IMG/VR virus record: IMGVR_UViG_3300043464_001630
Coordinates: 1-64,000 of that record
From: a virus
Direction: 5' to 3' (one strand)
DNA: 64,000 nt
Positions 46,970 to 54,243 of the stretch are shown here, piece after piece. The first letter of the stretch is position 1. Every line of letters begins with the position of its first letter. Below the pieces are notes generated by a model. It saw only the letters and a list, made by a program, of their open reading frames with translations. It was not told the DNA's origin and made no database searches. Both the position numbers and the translations under genes were made by a program.

Positions 46970-47262
46970 GGATTTGCCATTTCGTTCGAATACTAGGGTA
47001 GGTCAGCGAGATTCCGCTGGCTTGGCCGCGAGAGGCAAGGGAAGTCTCCGCTAGGGCTGGAACCTATGGTTACCAGAGTTGATGGTGCTCTCTGAAGAGG
47101 CTCGCAGAGGAATGTCCGATAGAATACGGGACGGTTCCGGTTGCTCAGGCTAGTACCCTGAGTGGCTACCAGCGAAGGTACACAGTATTTGTGGGGTTTG
47201 TCGCCAGCGTTTTACGGTTACCGAGATAGGGAATCCGAGAATAGAGCGTTGGCAATCAAACA
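46970..47262 (+). ncRNA. GC-rich structured RNA candidate or structured leader
   Basis: Hairpins include CAGCG/CGCTG (near 47003), CTCAGG/CCTGAG (near 47140) and a closing GCCAGCG/CGTTGGC (47202-47255), and no reading frame persists. It ends just before the ATG at 47275. It may be a long leader of that gene or a separate RNA. No known family is recognised. Confidence 0.5.
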
Positions 47263-47274
47263 CTAATTAAGATT

Positions 47275-47607
47275 ATGAAAATAACAAATGCCGTTTCCGC
47301 CGCTAATTCTAGTGATTTTGTTTATTCGGAAAATGTTAGGTACGTTTTTATCTGTAAAATGATCGAATCCCGAATCTCTTCACGACTTTTTCTGATTGAT
47401 GATTCGAAAGAACAAAAGTTACAGGATATAATTAATGGCGATTGGCGCAAAACCTTGGGATGTATTGATGAGCAGATTAAAAATCTAGAAAAAGAGCGGA
47501 TTCCTTTGGAGAAATGGCTCCGCGACAACGGAGCAAACGACGACGATTTAGACCATAGTTTGTGGTGCGACGACACAGATTGGAGAGCATGGGTAAATGA
47601 GGATTAG
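47275..47607 (+). CDS. hypothetical protein
   Basis: 110 residues, acidic C-terminus (DHSLWCDDTDWRAW), no family recognised. It follows the structured GC-rich stretch. Confidence 0.63.
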   Translation: MKITNAVSAANSSDFVYSENVRYVFICKMIESRISSRLFLIDDSKEQKLQDIINGDWRKTLGCIDEQIKNLEKERIPLEKWLRDNGANDDDLDHSLWCDDTDWRAWVNED

Positions 47608-47616
47608 GTATTGTGT

Positions 47617-47730
47617 TCAGCCCCTTACACAATTCGGTGTAGGGGGCGCGGTTATAAGTGTTTTGCTTTCAGCCTTTTGTCAGTCCCGCTGTAGGGCACT
47701 GAGTTCACAAAGGGTTGAATAACAGTACAC
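47617..47730 (+). promoter_or_regulatory. structured leader of the helicase gene
   Basis: Two hairpins in the gap before 47741: GCCCCTTACAC/GGTGTAGGGGGC, and a longer one pairing CAGCCTTTTGT with ACAAAGGGTTG around AGTCCC/GGGCACT. The first may terminate the previous transcript. Confidence 0.5.
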
Positions 47731-47740
47731 TAATTAAATT

Positions 47741-49273
47741 ATGACCCCATCAAAGTATCAAACCGCTGCAATCAACTGGATGACAAGCGGAAGCGGAAAC
47801 GCAGTTATTAGCGCAGTAGCAGGAAGCGGAAAGACGACTCTTTTGCTCATGATGCTGAAAGAGTTGTTCAAAGAAGGAAAGTGTCCCTCAGTGGCTTGCC
47901 TAGTGTTTGCGAAGAAAAACCAAGTGGAAATGGACTATAAGCTCAAAAGGGAAGGGATTCCCGCCGAGTCTTATACGGTTCACTCGCTTTGCCTCAGGGC
48001 ATATAGGAAGTTTGTTCCTAACTTCAAACTCGAAGGAAGGAAAGTGAGACTAATCCTCGAAGAAAACCTATCGTCTGAGGACTTTAGTCTCTATGCAACC
48101 GCTTGCGAAAAACTGGTTAAGTTCGCAAAGGACGACGGGGCCGGAATTTTTTGGCCCATTGCGGATGCTGCTCAATGGCAGCGCCTTATGGCGCATCATG
48201 ATGTCGAACTAGAGAACGATGCCACGATGGATCGGGCGATTGAGATTTGTCAGAAAACCTTAGAAGCGAACAATAAAGAGAAAATCTTTATAGATTTCTC
48301 TGATATGATTTATCTTACTCTGTTGAACGGGTACACTTTACCGAAGTTTGACTGGGTACTGGTGGACGAAGCGCAGGATTTAAGTCCCCTTAGACAAGCG
48401 GTTTGCTTTGCTTTGAAGGGAGAAAACACTCGCTTCGTTTTCCCCGGCGATAGAATCCAAGCAGTGTTTGGGTTCACTGGCGCGGATGCGGAGTCTCTGG
48501 ACAATATCAAATCCGCTTACAACGCTACAGAGCTACCGTTGTCAGTGTGTTACCGCTGTTCAAGCTCAGTGGTGAACCACGCAAAGCAATGGAATCCCGT
48601 AATTGAATCAGCACCAAACGCTGAAACGGGAAGCGTTACCGAAATGCCCTACACCGCGCTGACGGAAAAGCCTGAGTCTCTTAACCTTTCGTACAAAGAC
48701 GCGATCCTTTGCCGGACTAATGCGCCTTTGATGCGCACCGCGTTTTCTCTGATCAAAAAGGGAATCCCGTGCAGAATTGAGGGGCGGGACATCGCTCAGG
48801 GGCTCATTAACGTAATCGGAAAATGGAAAGTTAAGACACTGGACGCTCTCGAAAACCGCCTTTCCGATTACTTGGATCGCGAAACGCAAAAGGCTCAGAC
48901 TAAGGGTAATGAGGCTTTGGTAGGCGTCATAACCGATAAGGTGGATTGCATTAGGGCTTGCATGGAAAAGTGCTACCTCGAAGGCAAGACCCGCGTTGAC
49001 GACCTCAAAGCATTGATTGATAGCATGTTCTCGAACGCGGACGATAAGACAACCCGCCGCGACTTGCTCACCCTTTGCTCTGTCCACAAATCAAAGGGGC
49101 TGGAATGGGAACGAGTCTTTCTACTTGGGCGTCAAGACTTTATGCCTTCCAAGTGGGCAAAGAAAGACTGGATGAAGGTTCAGGAAACTAACCTTATCTA
49201 TGTAGCTATCACCCGCGCCAAGAGAGACTTAGTCGAAGTCACCGGAGTGTCTGAGTACCTCAAAGGCAAGTAG
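47741..49273 (+). CDS. UvrD/Rep-type superfamily 1 DNA helicase
   Basis: 510 residues with all SF1A motifs in order: Q-like SKYQTAAINWM, Walker A SAVAGSGKTT, LVDEAQDLS (II), FPGDRIQAVFGFTGAD (III), YRCSSSVV (IV), SVHKSKGLEWERVFLLG (V) and LIYVAITRAKRDLVEV (VI). Shorter than cellular UvrD, since the accessory 1B/2B domains are reduced. It probably acts in phage replication or recombination, similar in role to T4 Dda; that role is inferred. GC-rich compared with the rest of the window. Confidence 0.95.
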   Translation: MTPSKYQTAAINWMTSGSGNAVISAVAGSGKTTLLLMMLKELFKEGKCPSVACLVFAKKNQVEMDYKLKREGIPAESYTVHSLCLRAYRKFVPNFKLEGRKVRLILEENLSSEDFSLYATACEKLVKFAKDDGAGIFWPIADAAQWQRLMAHHDVELENDATMDRAIEICQKTLEANNKEKIFIDFSDMIYLTLLNGYTLPKFDWVLVDEAQDLSPLRQAVCFALKGENTRFVFPGDRIQAVFGFTGADAESLDNIKSAYNATELPLSVCYRCSSSVVNHAKQWNPVIESAPNAETGSVTEMPYTALTEKPESLNLSYKDAILCRTNAPLMRTAFSLIKKGIPCRIEGRDIAQGLINVIGKWKVKTLDALENRLSDYLDRETQKAQTKGNEALVGVITDKVDCIRACMEKCYLEGKTRVDDLKALIDSMFSNADDKTTRRDLLTLCSVHKSKGLEWERVFLLGRQDFMPSKWAKKDWMKVQETNLIYVAITRAKRDLVEVTGVSEYLKGK

Positions 49274-49284
49274 CCTTCAGAGTT

Positions 49285-49320
49285 GCGGCTCAGGGGAGTT
49301 CAATCCTCTCCTGAGCCCTT
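49285..49320 (+). terminator. hairpin after the helicase gene
   Basis: GGCTCAGGGGAG pairs with CTCTCCTGAGCC; only a short T run follows. Confidence 0.65.
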
Positions 49321-49522
49321 CGCGTTTAAATGCCCTTTAAAAGGCTCCACCCCCTTCGTCAGTATCTCCACCGCCCCCCGCCCCCTATAGGCCATTAGAA
49401 ACCCCCGTAGCGTTCCGCCATTAGGGGATCATGATTGTCCCCTCAGTTCCGTTCACACAATAAACTCACGTTGGTAATAGATTCGCGTTCACATTACACA
49501 CTCAACCCACTCTAATAAACTC

Positions 49523-49840
49523 ATGAGAGACACACACTTCCCTAACTTTGTTCACCTTATCCTTTCCAATAATCCTTCAGCCTATGCCAAGCAAGTGCTT
49601 ATTAGAGAGTCTAGTCTGTACTACAGAGACTTCTATTCCTCTTGCTACGTCCTGACTCTGGACGAAAAAGACTTCGCCATTAACAGAGCGGTGGAAAGGT
49701 TCTCTGAGTATGTAAACCTTTCGAAATCAACGCTAGACTCACTGGACGCGGTTAAGACTGCTGTCGCTCAGGTGCTTCAAGAATCTTATACTGAGTCTAT
49801 TCAAAGAACTTTCAAAGCTAAGGGGTTGGCTATGGTATAG
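49523..49840 (+). CDS. hypothetical protein
   Basis: 105 residues, helical, with no recognised family. About 250 bases of C-rich, gene-free DNA separate it from the helicase. Confidence 0.63.
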   Translation: MRDTHFPNFVHLILSNNPSAYAKQVLIRESSLYYRDFYSSCYVLTLDEKDFAINRAVERFSEYVNLSKSTLDSLDAVKTAVAQVLQESYTESIQRTFKAKGLAMV

Positions 49841-50160
49841 GCGACCTCTCCTAATACGGGGCTCCCTTTTTCGGAAGGGGGTTCCCGTTTCAGGAAGCGT
49901 GCCACCTAGCGAAAAAGAAAGTTTTATTTTCTACTAAAGTTTTTGGGAGAACGGGGCTCTTCTATGCAGGTCGAGCATTTTAATTTGCGGCTTGCGTAAG
50001 TTGCATGACTGGTCGGGTGAGGGGGCATTGCCAAAATTTTTTTTGCAAATTTCTGGAAATTTTACTAAAGGCGATTTTTTAATATACAATCCTCTATTAT
50101 TTCCAGATCTTTTTTTGATATTTTAATTTTATATTTTTGTTGAGTAAAATATACGAAATT
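49841..50160. other. gene-free stretch with terminator hairpin
   Basis: A strong hairpin at 49854-49886 (ACGGG ... CTCCCTT / AAGGGGG ... CCCGT) ends the 49523 unit. The rest is A/T-rich with one decayed CTAAAG (49918) and an AATCCTCTATTA copy (50090). No gene is seen. Confidence 0.5.
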
Positions 50161-50541
50161 CTAATTTTCCATTCTACTACTCCATCCGTCTACGTCGTCG
50201 GTTAATCTTGGGATATATCCGCCTATGCTTTGTGCGAACTGTTCTCCTTCGTATGATCGTCTGGAAGAATGTTCTGGTACTGGTTGATCGTTTTGTTCTG
50301 CCCATTCTGTGGCAGTTTCCCATATATGCGTAGCTACTCCTTGTCTCCTATACGGTTCGCCTACATATAACCTTTCTACTTCTCCATCATCTTTAGACCA
50401 TTCAATAAATCCCACGGCTCCCTTCTTATTAAAGAAATCTATTCTGTTATTATATTCGGTTTCTGAATGTTTAAATCTTAACGTATCCCAGTCTAATGCT
50501 ATTTTTTTATAACTCTCCCATATCATTTGTTCGTCATTCAT
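50161..50541 (-). CDS. LIWESY-type tagged GNAT acetyltransferase
   Basis: 126 residues: tag MNDEQMIWESYKKIA, then a GNAT core, VGFIEWSKDDGEVERLYVGE, PYRRQGVATHIWETA with the R-x-x-G-x-A acetyl-CoA loop, and QFAQSIGGYIPR. Its substrate is unknown. If the tag targets the head, this enzyme would enter the host with the DNA. Confidence 0.78.
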   Translation of the reverse strand: MNDEQMIWESYKKIALDWDTLRFKHSETEYNNRIDFFNKKGAVGFIEWSKDDGEVERLYVGEPYRRQGVATHIWETATEWAEQNDQPVPEHSSRRSYEGEQFAQSIGGYIPRLTDDVDGWSSRMEN

Positions 50542-50596
50542 AATTTTATTTAACCTTTAAACTATAATAATTTTATTTAACCTTTAAACTATATCG
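50542..50596. repeat. tandem duplication of the late promoter region
   Basis: ATAATTTTATTTAACC and TTTAAACTATA occur twice in tandem, giving two TAAATA boxes on the minus strand upstream of the 50541 gene; the second copy runs to the end of the 50584 gene. Confidence 0.7.
50547..50552 (-). promoter_or_regulatory. late promoter box
   Basis: TAAATA on the minus strand, 5 nt before the ATG at 50541. Confidence 0.55.
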
Positions 50597-51561
50597 TATA
50601 GTATATCACCTATGCAATTTTCTATGGCCGTGTCGATTTGATCAGCTATATATTCTTCGATGTTTATTAGATTTTTTATATTAAAATCAGCGAACCAAGA
50701 TTCCATCTTTTTAAACATCTTTTCGTCTATCATTTGGTTAAAGGTTATTTTTCCGGTTTGCATTAACTGAGCTACTAATTCTTCTTTCATGTCAGATACT
50801 ATTAATTGTTTATTTCTTGCCGAGCCGAATGTAAAAAAGTCCATGTAAAAATTTTCTGGATCTCTATAGTATTTTCCAGCATGTATGTTATTTGTTGTTA
50901 TATTTTTTAAAATTGGATAATCGTATAGGTTTATCGAAGGATCGCCATATATTGATAAGGATTCTTTAAACATGGTATGATAATCTTTGAGTACCTTTCT
51001 TATATTATTATCGATATCTACGTTTTCCCTATGTGCTAGAATAGCATGTCCGCATTTGTGTGATCGTATCCAAGAAGAAAAAGCCATAATACCCGATCTT
51101 TCTTCTTGACCAGAAGGTGTCATTATTACGGTAATTCCGTTTGGACTCGATAATCTCTTTTTTATTGATGGATCTCCTTCTACTAAATTTTGAATATCAG
51201 ATTTGTTTATGATATGTTTGATACCAGAATCGTACTTAGATTCTTTTTCTAAATTAGCATCTATCAGTCTCCATAATAAAGGAGGTTTTCCTTGGGTTTG
51301 TCTTCTGCGGTCTAAGCCTTTTGCCGTTCCGGTTTGTACCGTGGATTTCATCAGTTCTCTGGCTTTTTCGCTGCTCCATGCATTTATATCAGTTTTTCTT
51401 GATTTAGGCTCGTTAATTATTTTTCTTGAATTTTTTTGTACAGGTTTATATTCGGATTTTAATTTATCAGTTATTTCTGGATCGTCGCCCATGAATTCCA
51501 GAGTAGCGGGAACTTCAGATATTAACTTATATCTTTCCCAGATCATTTGTTCGTCATTCAT
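50584..51561 (-). CDS. LIWERY-type tagged protein of unknown function
   Basis: 325 residues: tag MNDEQMIWERYKLISE, a Lys/Arg-rich segment, then a region with MAFSSWIRSHKCGHAILAHR, whose H-x3-GHA-x3-H spacing recalls metal-binding sites. The C-terminal part is helical. No family recognised. Longest unassigned member of the tagged set. Confidence 0.65.
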   Translation of the reverse strand: MNDEQMIWERYKLISEVPATLEFMGDDPEITDKLKSEYKPVQKNSRKIINEPKSRKTDINAWSSEKARELMKSTVQTGTAKGLDRRRQTQGKPPLLWRLIDANLEKESKYDSGIKHIINKSDIQNLVEGDPSIKKRLSSPNGITVIMTPSGQEERSGIMAFSSWIRSHKCGHAILAHRENVDIDNNIRKVLKDYHTMFKESLSIYGDPSINLYDYPILKNITTNNIHAGKYYRDPENFYMDFFTFGSARNKQLIVSDMKEELVAQLMQTGKITFNQMIDEKMFKKMESWFADFNIKNLINIEEYIADQIDTAIENCIGDILYDIV

Positions 51562-51566
51562 AGGAT

Positions 51567-51572
51567 TATTTA
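51567..51572 (-). promoter_or_regulatory. late promoter box
   Basis: TATAAATA on the minus strand (TAAATA 5 nt before the ATG at 51561); full T4-like octamer. Confidence 0.6.
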
Positions 51573-51588
51573 TATAAACAGAAAATTC

Positions 51589-51617
51589 TTGACGTTTCTG
51601 AAAAAAGAAATTATAAT
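51589..51617 (+). promoter_or_regulatory. sigma70-like promoter
   Basis: TTGACG (51589-51594), 17 nt, TATAAT (51612-51617); the GTG start of the next gene is 6 bases on, so the RNA should be leaderless. Confidence 0.72.
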
Positions 51618-51623
51618 AAATCT

Positions 51624-52112
51624 GTGATTAAAATAGATATAGATAATAAAGTAATTTACGATTCTATATTAAAATCAAAAAGTATGGGAGAGTTGAAAGA
51701 TTCCATACGTAATGGAAAAGGTAACCTAATAGGATTTATAGGTGAATACTCTGTACAGTCTATATTAAAAGATTCAATAATATCCAACACATACGATTAT
51801 GATTTAATTTACAATGATAAAAAGTATGATATCAAATCAAAACAAACATCAGTAATTCCTTCTATGGATTATGAATGTAGTGTAGCTGATTATAATACGA
51901 GACAAAAATGCGATTATTATGTTTTTACTCGTGTTTTATGGAAAAAAGGAAGTATTCGCCCAGAATGTGTGTACATCATGGGATATTACGAAAAAGAAAA
52001 ATACTTCAAAGATGCAAGATTCTTGAAGAAAGGAGATATCGACGGTTCTAATGGATTTGTAGTGCGAGCCGATTGTTGGAATATGAAATATTCCGAATTA
52101 AACTCCTTTTAA
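51624..52112 (+). CDS. PD-(D/E)XK nuclease-like protein
   Basis: 162 residues from GTG. LIGFIGEYSV supplies a conserved Glu, and YDYDLIYNDKKYDIKSKQTS has the D ... D-x-K core of the PD-(D/E)XK fold. Likely a phage endonuclease for host DNA breakdown, repair or modification-dependent cleavage; the exact role cannot be told. Its 3' end overlaps the convergent 52109 gene by 4 bases. Confidence 0.72.
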   Translation: MIKIDIDNKVIYDSILKSKSMGELKDSIRNGKGNLIGFIGEYSVQSILKDSIISNTYDYDLIYNDKKYDIKSKQTSVIPSMDYECSVADYNTRQKCDYYVFTRVLWKKGSIRPECVYIMGYYEKEKYFKDARFLKKGDIDGSNGFVVRADCWNMKYSELNSF

Positions 52113-52402
52113 ATACCCGGAGTTGTACCGTAATACTGTGTACGGAAATAAACCACACCCCCATTAGTACCATTTGCACTAAGTTCTGATATATTTGTTA
52201 ATCCACGAAATGTCATTTCTTCTCCACTGAGCATCCCAAATCCAACACTTGGATTCATGGGATCAAAAATTTCTACGTTAGTTCTTGATCTTGCAACTAC
52301 TTCTGTGCATTCTTGAGATCCTAATACTGACGATAAATTTTGCATAGAACCATTACAAGTTAATTTAAAAGTTTTGCAAATGTTTCTATTGTAGAATGGC
52401 AT
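52109..52402 (-). CDS. small late protein, possibly virion
   Basis: 97 residues, Asn/Thr/Gly-rich with beta-type sequence, typical of structural proteins (SELSANGTNGGVVYFRTQYY). Late box present. No family recognised. Confidence 0.65.
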   Translation of the reverse strand: MPFYNRNICKTFKLTCNGSMQNLSSVLGSQECTEVVARSRTNVEIFDPMNPSVGFGMLSGEEMTFRGLTNISELSANGTNGGVVYFRTQYYGTTPGI

Positions 52403-52407
52403 AACAT

Positions 52408-52413
52408 TATTTA
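52408..52413 (-). promoter_or_regulatory. late promoter box
   Basis: TAAATA on the minus strand, 5 nt before the ATG at 52402. Confidence 0.55.
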
Positions 52414-52480
52414 TTAAATATAAAAATTTTTAATAAAACACTTTTTATTAATTTCTGTAATATTTGATAAATATGATTAT

Positions 52481-52669
52481 ATGAGTACTTCTAAACAAAG
52501 TCAAGGAAAAATTAAATATACTATGTGTTCTAATAAAACATGCTGTCCTGTGTTGTCTGAGACAGATGATAGTAATTTCACAATTACAGATGATTACAAC
52601 GGTAAAGTAATTTTAACAAAAGAAGAACTATTACTATTAAAGAACTTTCTTAAAGATAACTTAGAATAA
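52481..52669 (+). CDS. small hypothetical protein
   Basis: 62 residues with CSNKTCCPVLSETDD, followed by DYNGKVILTKEELLLL, a pattern seen in small phage proteins of unknown role. TAAATA lies 7 nt upstream. Confidence 0.65.
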   Translation: MSTSKQSQGKIKYTMCSNKTCCPVLSETDDSNFTITDDYNGKVILTKEELLLLKNFLKDNLE

Positions 52670-52681
52670 TAATTATTAAAA

Positions 52682-53275
52682 ATGAATAAGAAAGATTTAT
52701 CAAATTTATCCAAGATTTATATTGAACAGGTAATAGAAGAAATCAATATAAATCCCGAAAGCGATTTCGGAGACAGAGAAGACGGTAAATTTGGTAGATA
52801 CAAAGGTAGACACTTTAAAAAGCCTCCGATTCCACAGTCTAGAAAAGATTACGTAGGATCTTCAGAAAGCGAAACTGATCTTTTTTCTGGCTCAGAGTAT
52901 CCAGAGATTTATGGAAACGAAGAGGAAGAAGACGAAGGAGTAGGTTTAAATACTTTATCTTCTATAGATTTAAATAAATTACAGAAAGACGAAAGAAGAG
53001 AATATATAACAAGATTAGCAATTTTGAGATCTGAAATAGATGAACTCAAAAACGAAAGCCAACAAATAGCGGCATTATCTGTTAATAGAAGTTTAATGGA
53101 TGAAATATTATTTAAATTAGTTTCTAATTTCGGAAAGGGTAATATGAGTCTAAAATACGTTGCTAATAACGGAGATCCTATTTTCTCCACAGACTCTGAG
53201 CATATTCAAGTTTCTATTCCTCTTGGTTCACGAACGAATCCAGAAGATGTGACCATTAAAAAAGTAAATATTTAA
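52682..53275 (+). CDS. acidic virion-type protein
   Basis: 197 residues. The start MNKKDLSNLSKIYIEQVIEEI resembles the Leu/Glu-rich leaders of T4-like internal head proteins with I-x-E sites. A GRYKGRHFKKPP segment and an acidic stretch (NEEEEDEGVG) follow. No family recognised. Confidence 0.63.
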   Translation: MNKKDLSNLSKIYIEQVIEEININPESDFGDREDGKFGRYKGRHFKKPPIPQSRKDYVGSSESETDLFSGSEYPEIYGNEEEEDEGVGLNTLSSIDLNKLQKDERREYITRLAILRSEIDELKNESQQIAALSVNRSLMDEILFKLVSNFGKGNMSLKYVANNGDPIFSTDSEHIQVSIPLGSRTNPEDVTIKKVNI

Positions 53276-53587
53276 ATGATGGTATTTTATTGGATAAGCA
53301 GTATCGGATTTTGTTTAGTAGTTAAACACGGAAGTATATTAGAAAGTTTCCGTGAAAAGACTTCTGAGCTTTTTCCTTTTCTAAAAAAACTATACAAGTG
53401 TTGTTTATGTATGGGATTCTGGGTAGGAATGAGTATGATACCCTTTCTTTACGTTATCGAAGGATTTGGTATTGAACTCGTATGGTATCCTTTCTCCACT
53501 TCTGCTCTGTGTTGGATAGCCGATAGCGTGTTAAGTTTAATTCATTCCTTAACTATTTTAGTAGATAAGAAAATCGACGAAGAATAG
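53276..53587 (+). CDS. membrane protein with CCLCMGFWVG motif
   Basis: 103 residues with two or three hydrophobic segments and LYKCCLCMGFWVGMS, a motif also found in DUF1360-type and phage membrane proteins. It abuts the preceding gene. Role unknown. Confidence 0.68.
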   Translation: MMVFYWISSIGFCLVVKHGSILESFREKTSELFPFLKKLYKCCLCMGFWVGMSMIPFLYVIEGFGIELVWYPFSTSALCWIADSVLSLIHSLTILVDKKIDEE

Positions 53588-53591
53588 AGAA

Positions 53592-53957
53592 TTACTTTTT
53601 CTTCTTTTTCTCGACTTCTTCTGCGGAATTTGTTGACAAAAGATGATCAAGTAATTCTCCGAATTTATTTTTTGTTTCTTGATTGAACTTTCCGTTATCA
53701 ATTTCGTCTCTGAGAAACTCTATGAGTAAATTTTTCTTATCTTCGTTAGAAATTTCTTGATCTTTCGGAAACATTACTTTACTATCAAAGTTGTTGGGGC
53801 TGGTGTCGGTGGCACCTGTGGTTTTTCCGTGTCCCGGACCACTAAAAGAACCAGAAAATTGTGAAGAATTTTTAATATCTTCTACTGGGCTGTTATACTC
53901 TCTGAGTAATACTTTATCTCGATAAACATCTCCCAGATGATAGTTACTAATATTCAT
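53592..53957 (-). CDS. hypothetical late protein
   Basis: 121 residues: MNISNYHLGDVYRDKVLLREY, a Ser/Gly-rich middle and a Lys-rich end (EEVEKKKKK). Divergent from the 53982 gene, with which it shares a palindromic promoter. Confidence 0.62.
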   Translation of the reverse strand: MNISNYHLGDVYRDKVLLREYNSPVEDIKNSSQFSGSFSGPGHGKTTGATDTSPNNFDSKVMFPKDQEISNEDKKNLLIEFLRDEIDNGKFNQETKNKFGELLDHLLSTNSAEEVEKKKKK

Positions 53958-53962
53958 ACGAT

Positions 53963-53976
53963 TATTTAGCTAAATA
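53963..53976. promoter_or_regulatory. palindromic divergent late promoter
   Basis: TATTTAGCTAAATA, a perfect 14-base palindrome. Each half is a TAAATA box exactly 5 nt from a start codon, 53957 on the minus strand and 53982 on the plus strand. Confidence 0.65.
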
Positions 53977-53981
53977 TCTCT

Positions 53982-54239
53982 ATGAAGTTTGACGATATAG
54001 TAAAACAGATATTAGAAGATTATAATTATTCTTACAACTCTGGAAATTACCAAACAGGAACAGTACAAGCAAGTAGTAAAGAAGGTATCTTAAATACACT
54101 ACGACCATTTGATGGCTCGATGGGTGGAGCTAATCAACCAATTGGCCGTGGTATGTTTCCCCAGAAGAAAGATTACACGACCAAGAACAAGAACAAACTC
54201 AAGAAACTCGAAAGAAAACTAAAAAACAAAAATAAATAA
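53982..54239 (+). CDS. small virion-type protein
   Basis: 85 residues opening MKFDDIVKQILEDYNYSYNS, an acidic leader like those of T4-type internal proteins, then a Gly/Gln-rich middle and a very basic tail (NKNKLKKLERKLKNKN). Late box present. Possibly a DNA-binding head protein; inferred from composition. Confidence 0.63.
   Translation: MKFDDIVKQILEDYNYSYNSGNYQTGTVQASSKEGILNTLRPFDGSMGGANQPIGRGMFPQKKDYTTKNKNKLKKLERKLKNKNK
54233..54238 (+). promoter_or_regulatory. late promoter box
   Basis: TAAATA, 5 nt, then the ATG at 54244; it overlaps the previous stop codon. Confidence 0.58.
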
Positions 54240-54243
54240 GATT

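Larger units (their letters stand above)
46225..47274. other. 1-kb gene-free stretch: repeats then GC-rich structured DNA
   Basis: The left part holds a palindrome (46276), inverted iteron-like DNA (46310-46365) and three ACCCTCCC elements. The right part (46740-47262) is GC-rich and full of inverted repeats with no open frame: CCCTACCGGCRA recurs at 46785 and 46870, and several hairpins are listed in the entry at 46970. It could be an origin, a large RNA gene, or both. Confidence 0.6.

Noticed and set aside
46990-47130. GAGGAATGTCC resembles the GAGGAAAGTCC of RNase P RNA
   Set aside because: The partner ACAGAA...GGCTTA block is missing and the position inside the structure is wrong.
48608-49087. 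159-codon minus-strand frame inside the helicase gene
   Set aside because: It is antisense to conserved helicase motifs, so its openness follows from the codon use of the real gene.
49918-49950. CTAAAG at 49918 as another member of the bipartite promoter class
   Set aside because: No C-C-G-A-T box follows at the right distance; likewise for CTAAAG at 44295 and 42857.
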